NCBI GenBank assembly: GCA_963798455.1 | Contig: CAWCTD010000003.1 | Span: forward strand, 3,596,001 to 3,660,000 | Reading direction: 5' to 3' | DNA: 64,000 bases | Source: CAWCTD01 sp963798455 | GTDB taxonomy: Bacteria; Acidobacteriota; Terriglobia; Bryobacterales; Bryobacteraceae | Shown: in pieces, positions 1 to 8,092 of the stretch | Numbering within the stretch: the stretch's first letter is position 1 | How the letters are laid out: each line of letters starts with the position of its first letter | The notes under the pieces: model-generated | What the model saw: the letters and a program-made list of their open reading frames with translations, nothing else | Databases searched by the model: none | What the model was told of the DNA's origin: nothing | Program-made: the position numbers and the translations under genes

Positions 1-943
1 GAAGCCGGCCCACGAACTCGGGAATGAAACCAGACTTGATAAGGTCAATCGGCTGGACTTCCGCCAGCAGGTCCGTGTCGCGCCGGCTGCCCCCCCTGCG
101 CGCGCCTTCCGAGCGCGAGTCCTCCGGGCCGAGGAATCCCATGGCCTTTCTGCCCACCCGGCGGCTGATCACCTTCTCCAGACCCACGAAGGCCCCTCCG
201 CATATAAACAGGATATTGGTCGTCTCCACGGGCGTGAACTCCTGGTGCGGGTGCTTGCGCCCTCCTTGCGGCGGGACATTGGCCACCGTCCCTTCCAGGA
301 TCTTCAGCAAAGCCTGCTGCACGCCTTCCCCGGAGACGTCGCGCGTGATGGAGGGGTTCTCGTCCTTGCGGCCGATCTTGTCGATCTCGTCGATGTAAAT
401 AATCCCCTGCTGACACCGCTGCACATCCCAATCGGCGTTCTGCAACAGCCGCAGGACGATGTTCTCCACGTCCTCGCCCACGTAGCCCGCTTCGGTCAGC
501 GTGGTCGCATCCACGATGGCAAACGGGACTTCCAGTATCCTCGCCAGGGTCTGCGCCAGCAGCGTCTTGCCCGTGCCGGTCGGGCCGATCAGCAGGATGT
601 TCGACTTGGACAGCTCCACTTCCGCGCCGCAGGTGCGATTCATCTGGACCCGCTTGTAGTGGTTGTAGACGGCCACGGCCAGCTTCTTCTTGGTGGCCTC
701 CTGGCCGATCACGTACTGGTCCAGGTACTCCTTCAATTCCAGCGGCTTGGGAAGCCGCGGCGCCCCCGCGCGAGGCTGTTCGCTGCGGTCGTCTTCGAGG
801 ATCGAGTTGCAGACCGCGATGCACTCGTCGCAGATGTAAGCCCTCGGATAATCGCTGGGCGAGGAGATCAGTTTGCCGACCAGATCTTGGCTCTTATGGC
901 AAAAAGAGCAACGCAACGAATCGTCGGAACCGGTCCGTTTCAC
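1..943 (-). CDS. clpX: ATP-dependent protease ATP-binding subunit ClpX (3' end outside window)
   Basis: AAA+ unfoldase that feeds substrates to the ClpP protease in the cytoplasm. The reading frame starts at GTG 943 and runs off the left edge, so about 314 codons are visible. The N-terminus has the ClpX zinc-binding domain (CSFCHKS, then CDECIAVC), followed by Walker A GPTGTGKT, Walker B (IIYIDEIDKI) and the GRKDENPSITRDVSGEGVQ stretch typical of ClpX. No ATG lies between the upstream in-frame TAG and the zinc domain, so GTG 943 is the natural start. It follows tig on the same strand after a 132-bp gap that holds its own promoter. clpP, which usually sits between tig and clpX, is absent here. 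Identification is secure. Confidence 0.97.
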   Translation of the reverse strand, partial: MKRTGSDDSLRCSFCHKSQDLVGKLISSPSDYPRAYICDECIAVCNSILEDDRSEQPRAGAPRLPKPLELKEYLDQYVIGQEATKKKLAVAVYNHYKRVQMNRTCGAEVELSKSNILLIGPTGTGKTLLAQTLARILEVPFAIVDATTLTEAGYVGEDVENIVLRLLQNADWDVQRCQQGIIYIDEIDKIGRKDENPSITRDVSGEGVQQALLKILEGTVANVPPQGGRKHPHQEFTPVETTNILFICGGAFVGLEKVISRRVGRKAMGFLGPEDSRSEGARRGGSRRDTDLLAEVQPIDLIKSGFIPEFVGRL

Positions 944-1001
944 AACCTGGCCCCCGCGCCGTGGCAGGGTCGGCCCTTCACCATCGGAGGAACCCCCACT
1001 T

Positions 1002-1031
1002 ATTATCGCCTACAAAGTCACGCTGAATCAA
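1002..1031 (-). promoter_or_regulatory. Sigma70-type promoter for clpX
   Basis: Reading the minus strand, TTGATT (1026-1031) is followed after 18 bp by GATAAT (1002-1007). The predicted start site is near 995, about 50 nt before the GTG start of clpX. It suggests clpX can be transcribed apart from tig. Prediction from sequence only. Confidence 0.5.
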
Positions 1032-1075
1032 TGGTCCCAACCGCCCAATTATGAGAACCGCCGGCCGCCTGGACC

Positions 1076-2338
1076 TCAGTCCTCGGCCACTTTCCTGGCG
1101 TGCTCGAACAGGAAATTCAGGGTCTTCTCCGTCCGGATTCGGCCGGCAATCCGGCGCAAAGCGCCCTCCTGCTCCAACCGCCGCCGCGCCGCCGCCACCG
1201 CTTCCCGTCCCTGCCGCGCGATGCGCTGGACCTCCCGGTCCACTTCCTCCATTGTGACCTCAACCGTCTCCCTGTCCGCGATGCGCTCCAGCAGCAAGGA
1301 CGCCCTGACATCTTGTATGGCCCGCTCGCGCTGGGATTCCCTGACCTTGTCCCAATCCAGTTTCACGGATTCCAGATCGACGCCCTGCGCGGCAAGACCC
1401 CGGAGATACTGTTCGACCTGACTTTGGATCTGGCGCTCCACAAGCGCCTCGGGCACCGGAAAGTCGTGCGCCTTGACCAGTTCTTCGACCAGTTTGCTCT
1501 TGGCTTGCTGCTGCGCGAGGTGTTCCTGCTCCCTCTGGAGCGCCCTGCGCACCTCGTCCTTCAGCTCTTCCAGGCTCTTGAAATCGCCGAGGTCGGCGGC
1601 AAAAGCATCGTTCAGCTCGGGCAACTCCTTGCGGCGGATGCTCTTGAGACGGGCCCGGAAGCGGACGGTCCGCCCGGCCAGCTTGGCGTCGCCGAATTCC
1701 TCCGGATAGAGGACGTCGAACTCTTTCTCCTCGCCCGGGCTGAGTCCTCGAAGGTTCGTGCTGAAGGCCTCCAGTGTGTCCGCGCCGCCGATCTGGACCA
1801 CCACCTCGTCCTGTTTTCTCAGGGCCTCCTCGACCTCTCCGCCGGCCTCGAGCGAGGCCACGGCGTAGTCCCCGTCCGCGGCGGGCCGCGGCGCCTCGTT
1901 GACGAACTCCGCCTTCTGCTCTCTCAATTCCTCCAGCCGCTGGGCCACTTGTTCCTCGGTGACTTCCGGCTCCCGGTAGGGCACCGTCAGTCCGCTATAG
2001 TCCTTGAGCTCGAACTCCGGGGCGACCTCGAACTCGGCCTTGAACGTCAGCGGCTCTCCCGGGTGATAGTGGACGTCCTTGATATCGGGGGCTCCCACAA
2101 CGCGAAGATTCTGATCCTCCGCGCTCTTGTGAAAGTGCTTCGGCACCAGGCTGCGGACGACGTCTTCCCGGATCTCGGTGGCGAACCGCGCGCGGATTAT
2201 GTTGGCCGGCACCTTGCCGGGCCTGAATCCGGGCAGTTTCACGCGATTCCTCATGGAGCCGACCGCCCGCTCTATCTCCTCGCCGACTTCCCCCGCCGGC
2301 ACGCTAATCTCGATGGTCCGTTTGCAGCTTTCCGACAC
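1076..2338 (-). CDS. tig: Trigger factor, ribosome-associated chaperone and peptidyl-prolyl isomerase
   Basis: Binds the ribosome exit tunnel and helps nascent chains fold. The 420-residue length fits the family. The N-terminal ribosome-binding domain carries the signature GFRPGKVPANII around residue 38; a central FKBP-like domain (about 155-240) and a long helical C-terminal domain follow. The start is GTG 2338, seven bases after the ahcY stop, which points to one transcript from ahcY into tig. The Shine-Dalgarno signal is weak (AGG six bases upstream), so translational coupling to ahcY is likely. Family identification is firm; the start codon is the only uncertainty. Confidence 0.96.
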   Translation of the reverse strand: MSESCKRTIEISVPAGEVGEEIERAVGSMRNRVKLPGFRPGKVPANIIRARFATEIREDVVRSLVPKHFHKSAEDQNLRVVGAPDIKDVHYHPGEPLTFKAEFEVAPEFELKDYSGLTVPYREPEVTEEQVAQRLEELREQKAEFVNEAPRPAADGDYAVASLEAGGEVEEALRKQDEVVVQIGGADTLEAFSTNLRGLSPGEEKEFDVLYPEEFGDAKLAGRTVRFRARLKSIRRKELPELNDAFAADLGDFKSLEELKDEVRRALQREQEHLAQQQAKSKLVEELVKAHDFPVPEALVERQIQSQVEQYLRGLAAQGVDLESVKLDWDKVRESQRERAIQDVRASLLLERIADRETVEVTMEEVDREVQRIARQGREAVAAARRRLEQEGALRRIAGRIRTEKTLNFLFEHARKVAED

Positions 2339-2345
2339 GGGTAGC

Positions 2346-3635
2346 CTAGGTCCCTTCGCTCCAGGAGGCGAGATACTTCTCCTGCTCCACCGTGAGCCTG
2401 TCGATCTTGGTCCCCATGGCGTCGAGTTTCAACCGGGCGACCTCCTTGTCGATCGCCTCGGGAACGGAATAGACCTTCTTCTCGAGCGATGCATGGTTCT
2501 TGATCACGTGCTCCACCGAGAGCGCCTGGTTGGCGAAGCTCATGTCCATCACGGAGGCCGGGTGCCCTTCGGCGGCGGCCAGGTTGATCAGGCGTCCTTC
2601 CCCGAGCACGTAGACCCGGCGGCCGTCCTTCATGGCATACTCCTCCACGAACTCCCTGACCTGCCGGCGCGAGGAGGAGAGCCGCCCCAGGGACTCCAGA
2701 TCGATCTCAACGTTGAAATGGCCCGAGTTGCAGAGGATGGCGCCGTTCTTGAACCGCTCGAAGTGCTCCCGGGCGACCACCGACTTGTTGCCCGTCACGG
2801 TCACCACCACGTCGGCGATCCCGGCGGCCTCGCTCATAGTCATGACCCGGAAGCCGTCCATCAAGGCCTCGATGGCCTTGATCGGGTCGATCTCGGTCAC
2901 GATCACGTTGGCGCCCGCGCCGCGGGCCCGCATGGCCAGGCCCCGCCCGCACCAGCCGTAGCCCGCCACCACAAAATTCATCCCCGCCAGCAGAATGTTG
3001 GTGGACCGTATGATGCCATCGAGGGTGCTCTGGCCCGTGCCGTACCGGTTGTCGAAGAAGTGCTTGGTCAGCGCATCGTTCACCGCCACGATCGGGTAGC
3101 GCAGAACTCCCTCTTTCGCCATGGCGCGCAGGCGGATGACGCCCGTGGTGGTCTCCTCGGTGCCGCCCATGACCTCGCCTAGCAGGTCCTGCCGCTTGGT
3201 GTGGAGCGTCGTCACCAGGTCGGCGCCGTCGTCCATGGTGATCTGCGGCTTGTGGTCGAGAACCGAGGCAATGTGCGAGTAGTAGACCTCGTTGTTCTCC
3301 CCCTTGATCGCAAACACGGGTATCCCGTAATCGCGGACCAGCGTTGCGGATACGTCATCCTGCGTGGACAAAGGATTAGAGGCGCACAGTACCACCGAGG
3401 CGCCACCGTCGCGGAGCGTGACCATCAGGTTGGCCGTCTCGGTAGTGACGTGCAGGCAGGCCGCGATCCGGATTCCGGCCAGGGGCTGGGTCGAGATGAA
3501 CTGCTTCCGGATGGTCTGAAGCACCGGCATGAATTGGTAGGCCCACTCCGTGCGTTTCTTGCCCTTGTCGGCAAGCGCGATGTCCCTTATGTCGTACTGC
3601 GCTAAAGTCTGCATATTCGCTGATGTTGGTGCCAC
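2346..3635 (-). CDS. ahcY: Adenosylhomocysteinase (S-adenosylhomocysteine hydrolase)
   Basis: Splits S-adenosylhomocysteine into adenosine and homocysteine, relieving inhibition of methyltransferases; cytoplasmic, NAD-dependent. Seen: CLHVTTETANL near the N-terminus, the NAD-binding motif VVAGYGWCGRGLA, CNSGHFNVEID, and the usual 429-residue length. I chose GTG 3635 because AGGA stands about six bases upstream of it; the internal ATG at 3614 has no such signal. It lies 40 bp after metK and 7 bp before tig on the same strand, so the SAM-producing and SAH-consuming enzymes are expressed together. Very secure identification. Confidence 0.97.
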   Translation of the reverse strand: MAPTSANMQTLAQYDIRDIALADKGKKRTEWAYQFMPVLQTIRKQFISTQPLAGIRIAACLHVTTETANLMVTLRDGGASVVLCASNPLSTQDDVSATLVRDYGIPVFAIKGENNEVYYSHIASVLDHKPQITMDDGADLVTTLHTKRQDLLGEVMGGTEETTTGVIRLRAMAKEGVLRYPIVAVNDALTKHFFDNRYGTGQSTLDGIIRSTNILLAGMNFVVAGYGWCGRGLAMRARGAGANVIVTEIDPIKAIEALMDGFRVMTMSEAAGIADVVVTVTGNKSVVAREHFERFKNGAILCNSGHFNVEIDLESLGRLSSSRRQVREFVEEYAMKDGRRVYVLGEGRLINLAAAEGHPASVMDMSFANQALSVEHVIKNHASLEKKVYSVPEAIDKEVARLKLDAMGTKIDRLTVEQEKYLASWSEGT

Positions 3636-3675
3636 AAGAATTCCTGCCGGGACCCGAGGGCTCCCGCCGCGGTTG

Positions 3676-4842
3676 TCAACGCCGCGCCGCCGACACGGTC
3701 ATCCCTGCCGCCTTCAGCGCGGCCGCCATGTCGGTGGCTTCCCAACTGAACGTCTCCTCGGTGCGGCCGAAGTGGCCGAAGGCGGCGGTCTTCTGGTAAA
3801 TGGGGCGCCTCAGCCTCAAGTGGTCGATCATCCCCTTGGGGGTTAACGGGAAGTGCTCCCGGATCAGTTCCACCAGGCGGTTTTCGTCGATCTGCCCCGT
3901 GCCGAAAGTGTCAACCGCCACCGAGACCGGATCGGCCACCCCGATGGCATAGGCCAACTGCACCTCGCACCGGCTGGCCAGCCCCGCGGCAACGATGTTC
4001 TTGGCCACGTACCGCGCCATGTAACACGCCGAGCGGTCCACCTTGGTGGGATCCTTGCCCGAGAAGCAGCCCCCGCCGTGCCGGCCCATGCCGCCGTAGG
4101 TATCCACGATGATCTTGCGCCCGGTCAGCCCCGTGTCGCCGTGCGGCCCGCCGACCACAAATCGCCCGGTGGGGTTGATGTGGTACTTCGTGTTCGCATC
4201 CACCATCCCGGGAGGCAGGATTGGATCGATCACGTGCTGCCGGATCTCACTCCTCAACTGCTGGATCGGGACGTCCTCGCTGTGCTGGCTGGAGACCACC
4301 ACGGCATCCACCCTCACAGGCTTGCCGTCCACATATTCCACGCTGACCTGGCTCTTGCCGTCCGGCCGCAGGTAGTCCAGCGTTCCCTCGCGGCGAACCT
4401 CGCTGAGCCTCCGGACGAGTTTGTGCGCCAGCATGATCGGGAGCGGCATCAACTCGGGCGTCTCATCGCAGGCAAAGCCGAACATCAGGCCCTGGTCGCC
4501 GGCCCCGCCGGTGTCCACGCCCATGGCAATGTCGGGCGACTGGCTCTGGATGGTGCTGATCACCCCGCAGGTATCCGCGTCGAACCCGTATGCCGCGTCG
4601 GTGTATCCGATCTGCTTGATGACACCCCTGGCTACCCTCGGCACGTCCACGTAACACTTGGTGGTGACCTCTCCAGCCACCAGGCACAGTCCGGTGGTCA
4701 CCAGCACCTCGCAGGCCACGCGGCCCGTGGGATCCTCCTTCAGCACCGAGTCCAGGACGGCGTCGGAAATTTGGTCCGCCATCTTGTCAGGGTGGCCCTC
4801 GGTTACCGATTCCGAGGTGAACAGCTCTTTGCGAACAGCCAC
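3676..4842 (-). CDS. metK: S-adenosylmethionine synthetase
   Basis: Makes S-adenosylmethionine from methionine and ATP. The 388-residue protein begins with the family hallmark TSESVTEGHPDK, contains GAGDQGLMFGFA, and the phosphate-binding GGMGRHGGGCFSGKDPTK loop. A longer ORF extends to 4911, but the start is fixed at GTG 4842 by AGGAGG nine bases upstream and by alignment to the family N-terminus. It heads the metK-ahcY-tig group. The roughly 250 bp between it and the divergent gene at 5093 must hold its promoter; I see no recognisable SAM riboswitch there. Confidence 0.97.
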   Translation of the reverse strand: MAVRKELFTSESVTEGHPDKMADQISDAVLDSVLKEDPTGRVACEVLVTTGLCLVAGEVTTKCYVDVPRVARGVIKQIGYTDAAYGFDADTCGVISTIQSQSPDIAMGVDTGGAGDQGLMFGFACDETPELMPLPIMLAHKLVRRLSEVRREGTLDYLRPDGKSQVSVEYVDGKPVRVDAVVVSSQHSEDVPIQQLRSEIRQHVIDPILPPGMVDANTKYHINPTGRFVVGGPHGDTGLTGRKIIVDTYGGMGRHGGGCFSGKDPTKVDRSACYMARYVAKNIVAAGLASRCEVQLAYAIGVADPVSVAVDTFGTGQIDENRLVELIREHFPLTPKGMIDHLRLRRPIYQKTAAFGHFGRTEETFSWEATDMAAALKAAGMTVSAARR

Positions 4843-5092
4843 GTGCGAAATCCTCCTCGTCTGTCCTTCACCGGGCAGGCAGCTTGGTGTGTGCCGGAGA
4901 GACGCCCCCACCCCGGCGGCGACGCTCGGACCCGATCCGGCGGATTCCCGGGGAAAGGTCCGAAACGATAAGTCTATCGGAGTACCAAGGTGCCGTCAAT
5001 TACGGTGTGCCACAGGTCCGCAGCGCCTCGGATTGGGTTTGCTGGAACAAGTCTCGATTTCGTATCGTAGGAATCTAGTAGAGAGCCTCGGG

Positions 5093-5560
5093 ATGCCCTA
5101 CTGTTGCCAGTGCGGAAACGGGACACGCGACAACGACCTTTTCTGCGGCGTGTGCGGCGCCCGCCAGGCGGCATCGCCCGCCGCGAGCGGCGGGATGAGC
5201 CCTCGTACGGCCTCCATCCTTTGCTACATCCCCGTCGTGGGGTGGATTCCGGCCGTGATCGCGCTGGCCTCCCGGCACTTCCGCCAGGATGTCACCGTGC
5301 GCTTCCACGCTTTCCAGGGCATCTACCTCTTCGTGGTCTGGCTGATCGTGGACTGGATTCTCTCCCCCGTAGCGGGCTTCAACCTCATGCACGGGTGGTC
5401 TCGTCCTTGGGTATTACCCGGACTTTCGCTCGTGTTCGTCCTCAAGGCAGTCATCATGGTCACCTGGATCTTCATGCTGGTCAAGGTCAGCCACGGCGAG
5501 CACTTCCGCCTCCCCATCCTGGGCGAGCTCGCCGACCGCTCTGTCGCCGAGCAAAAGTAG
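5093..5560 (+). CDS. Zinc-ribbon membrane protein (DUF4870-like)
   Basis: Function unknown. The 155-residue protein opens with a double-CxxC zinc ribbon (CCQCGNG and CGVCGARQ), followed by a spacer and three hydrophobic segments (about residues 40-60, 75-95 and 108-135). The pattern PxxGWIPAVIAL followed by VRFHAFQ matches the small multi-pass family often annotated DUF4870. The same frame is open upstream to 4658, but that part is antisense to metK and the ATG at 5093 places the zinc ribbon at the N-terminus as in homologues. It diverges from metK and converges on the MOSC gene. Confidence 0.75.
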   Translation: MPYCCQCGNGTRDNDLFCGVCGARQAASPAASGGMSPRTASILCYIPVVGWIPAVIALASRHFRQDVTVRFHAFQGIYLFVVWLIVDWILSPVAGFNLMHGWSRPWVLPGLSLVFVLKAVIMVTWIFMLVKVSHGEHFRLPILGELADRSVAEQK

Positions 5561-5666
5561 CGGCCCTTCTCGGGCCTGCATATACTACAGCCGTAGTGGT
5601 TCCGCCGGCGACGGCCAGGCGTGCCGTCGCAACATTGAACTAGTCCAGCAAGCGCTCAAGGATGCG

Positions 5667-6485
5667 TTAAGCGTGAGCCTGTTCCAGCCTCACGGAATCA
5701 CCACGGCGGATTTTGCCACCTTGCAACACAGATGCATAGACCCCGACATTCGCCCGGTTGTGCTGGGCCGCCGTCCGCAGAATACCCGTATCCCTCGGCA
5801 GATCGCCCTGGGGGAGCGTTGTCATCACGCAGCGTTGGCAGGGACCGGTGACGCTCAGCCGAACTGTATCCCCGATCACAAGGATCTGCCCGATCCAGGC
5901 GTTTTCCACGAAATCTTTCTCGCGGTTGGCGGGTTCCACCACGATGTTCGGGCGAAACCGTCGGACCTCGAAGCGCCCTTGCGGATACAGCGTTCGCAGC
6001 CGGTCGAGCGTGCCTGTGGTTAGAATATGCGCAACGGCACAGTCGAAGAAGGTGCCCTCCGGCAGACCGAAATCGGTGACGGTGTCCCGGTGATCGAGTC
6101 CTTCCATATCCGTCCAGTACTCCTCAGCCGTCGCTGTGCGCCGGTCGGGCAATGCGGATAGCGTCACCTCGCGCTTGAGCACCTTGGAAAGGATCTGGTG
6201 GACATCGTGTTGCTCGCTATGGACGGTGGCGCCATCCGGCAGCGTGATGCGGACCGGGGGCGCCTTTACGCCGGTCCTTGGCGCTTCAACCAGCGCGGCG
6301 CGAAAGTCGAACACTGTCGGCCACTTCCGCGGGTTCTTGGCACTGGCAATCTTCCCGTCAGAGTGGTCGACGAGCGCGTAAGCGCGGTCGTCCGCCAGCC
6401 CACCCGCGGTGACCTCGGCGGTCTGCGAGTCTCGCAAGTGGGCCATAGTCCCCACGTTCCAGCGCGTCCGAGAAAAGATCCTCAA
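5667..6485 (-). pseudogene. MOSC-domain protein missing its N-terminal start region
   Basis: MOSC proteins bind sulfur on a conserved cysteine and relate to molybdenum-cofactor sulfurases; the C-terminal part here keeps the key CQRCVMTTLPQGDLPRDTGI block and the N-terminal subdomain keeps GLADDRAYAL and SAKNPRKWP. What is missing is the family opening with its RYPVKS-type motif. The frame is open back to a TTG at 6485, with ATG at 6446, but that upstream stretch overlaps the 5' end of a different, SIR2-like gene in another frame. I infer that a deletion joined the two near 6430. It might still be translated from 6446 or 6485, but the protein would be truncated. Confidence 0.6.
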
Positions 6486-6645
6486 TGGACTTGCTACCAG
6501 GAACGCTGGCTAGATCGAAGCAGAGACGCGCCGTCTCGCCTACCAGTCGATAGCCGCCGTCAAATTGGTCGCGCCCCGCTTCGTCTGCGGCATCCACATT
6601 GAAGCCTGCTCCGAGAATAAAGGTTGGCACGTTGCTTGTTTTCAT
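6425..6645 (-). pseudogene. 5' fragment of a SIR2-like NTPase/NAD-binding gene
   Basis: Starting at ATG 6645, with GGAGG about seven bases upstream, the frame gives roughly 70 residues resembling the start of SIR2-like (SIR2_2 type) proteins: TFILGAGFNVDA (NAD-binding GAG motif) and SIEDLFSDALERGDY. After about 6425 the frame continues only as a shadow of the MOSC gene and soon ends. Such proteins normally exceed 250 residues, so this is a truncated remnant. The intact start with its own ribosome site argues for a recent loss. Confidence 0.55.
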
Positions 6646-6835
6646 GGAAAAATCCTCCATATATCGCCAAAAGGCGAAGCTTCGCTTTCCTGGAGAGCAT
6701 TCCGGTGCAGTGCTGGCCAGCCGCTGACGAGGATAAATTGCCTATGAGGTTTTCCATCGCTCTAATATATCTGTGAACTTCAAGCCGCGCACAAACGACA
6801 GGGTGAGCGTCGCGATGGCGATGTGAAAAGCGCGG

Positions 6836-7297
6836 CTACTGCTTTCGATCATCTGCCATCAAATCGTCGATCTTGGTGTTGGCGGCGTCAAAGCCACCAG
6901 CACCAGGTCCCACGACGAATCCCGTCTTCTTGCCTCTTGTGCTGCGCGACCACGCCAGCATCTCGCCTGTTTGACCATCGTACAAATAGCGGCCGTTGTC
7001 ATCGTCAAACTTGCTCAGATCGGCCATATGCACGTCCAGTTCCACGTAGCACCGATTCGTCTTGGGATCGAAGTGAGAGATTTGGCTTTGCGCCAGGGCG
7101 ATTCCGATTGCGTTTCCTTCCATGATCTTTTCGCCCAGTTCGGCACATTTCGAACTCAGGTTGAATACCTCAGTAGCCGTGGGGGGCTGGAATGCTGGCT
7201 TCTCCTCCGATTTCAGCGGGGGTGTCTTTTGGCATCCGAAAAGCATTAGGGAGACGGCCAACAGGATTATGACCTTCCAAAATCGCGGCTGATCCAT
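6836..7297 (-). CDS. Putative lipoprotein of unknown function
   Basis: A 153-residue protein with a lipoprotein signal: positive start, hydrophobic core, then LMLFGC as lipobox near residue 21. The mature part is polar, with the stretch CYVELDVHMADLSKF and GRYLYDGQTGEMLAWS. I recognise no domain. ATG 7297 is preferred because the signal peptide begins there; the frame is open up to 7396 but that part lacks signal character. It is isolated, with no obvious operon partner. Expected on the periplasmic side of a membrane if real. Confidence 0.55.
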   Translation of the reverse strand: MDQPRFWKVIILLAVSLMLFGCQKTPPLKSEEKPAFQPPTATEVFNLSSKCAELGEKIMEGNAIGIALAQSQISHFDPKTNRCYVELDVHMADLSKFDDDNGRYLYDGQTGEMLAWSRSTRGKKTGFVVGPGAGGFDAANTKIDDLMADDRKQ

Positions 7298-7551
7298 GTC
7301 CCGGATTATAACAGTGGTCCCCCTAGGAATTGCGTTCCGACCATTCCCGTCGCTTGAGTGAAGAGAAAGGTGGACGGGATTGCGGTTGCTGCACATGTGA
7401 GAGCGTACAAGGCCCTGAGTTCTTACTGTACGCTGTGCAGATGGCGGGCCACACCGTCACATGCAAGTTTATGAGAACCTGATAGCGCCAACGGGCCGGG
7501 GCAGTGGGCGGGGGCTAGCGGACTGTCTTTGAAAGGGGCCCGGCCTCAGGC

Positions 7552-8064
7552 TCAGGTTTCCGCCTCCTCATCGATACCCAAGGCTTCCTCAAGGAACAAC
7601 TTGGGGTCGAACAGCATCTTGTCACTGCGGAGCGGGAACCCGGCAGCGAGCGCCACAACACCATTTCGGATGCCCAAGATCTTGCCGGCGGCATCAACCT
7701 CAAGATACGGCTGGAATTGTTCGCTGTCCTTGAGATCGTTTACAACCGCCCACAGTGCCTGGGCCCGAACCCAGATCGGTTCAGTATACCGATCGTCAAC
7801 ATTTCGTCTCTGGCAAAACTTCCGTGCTGCATCGTAGAGACGGATCATAGGATGATCCGTGTTGATGGCGAATGAATCACCAGTATCGGTCAAATGAACG
7901 CCGGGGCGTTTCTCTTGAGGGGTGACTAAGTATGGACGCATTACTTGCTGAGTGATTTCGGCGATCGCATCCACAAAAATCGACGTGTCCACTGGCGCGG
8001 CCATCCGCTCAGCGAAGCGGGCGGGGGTCTTCCGCTCAGGCTTCCTTCTGCTCTTCTTCCTCAT
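7552..8064 (-). CDS. Hypothetical protein downstream of the Sel1/protease gene
   Basis: 170 residues if started at ATG 8064; a TTG at 8109 would overlap the upstream stop by 17 nt. The first 20 residues are very basic (RKKSRRKPERK), the rest mixed charge, with an acidic tail. I do not recognise the family. The close spacing (28 nt from the stop of the protease gene at 8093) and same strand suggest cotranscription. No signal peptide or membrane segment is seen, so it is probably cytoplasmic. Confidence 0.5.
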   Translation of the reverse strand: MRKKSRRKPERKTPARFAERMAAPVDTSIFVDAIAEITQQVMRPYLVTPQEKRPGVHLTDTGDSFAINTDHPMIRLYDAARKFCQRRNVDDRYTEPIWVRAQALWAVVNDLKDSEQFQPYLEVDAAGKILGIRNGVVALAAGFPLRSDKMLFDPKLFLEEALGIDEEAET

Positions 8065-8092
8065 CGCCCCGTGCTCTGCTAGCGAGCTAGAG

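Noticed and set aside
4843..5092. Possible SAM riboswitch in the metK leader (CTTATC seen on the minus strand)
   Set aside because: Only that hexamer matches; the AGAGGTGGAGGGA-like and GATGAAACC-type core parts of SAM-I are absent, and no other SAM/SAH class could be fitted.
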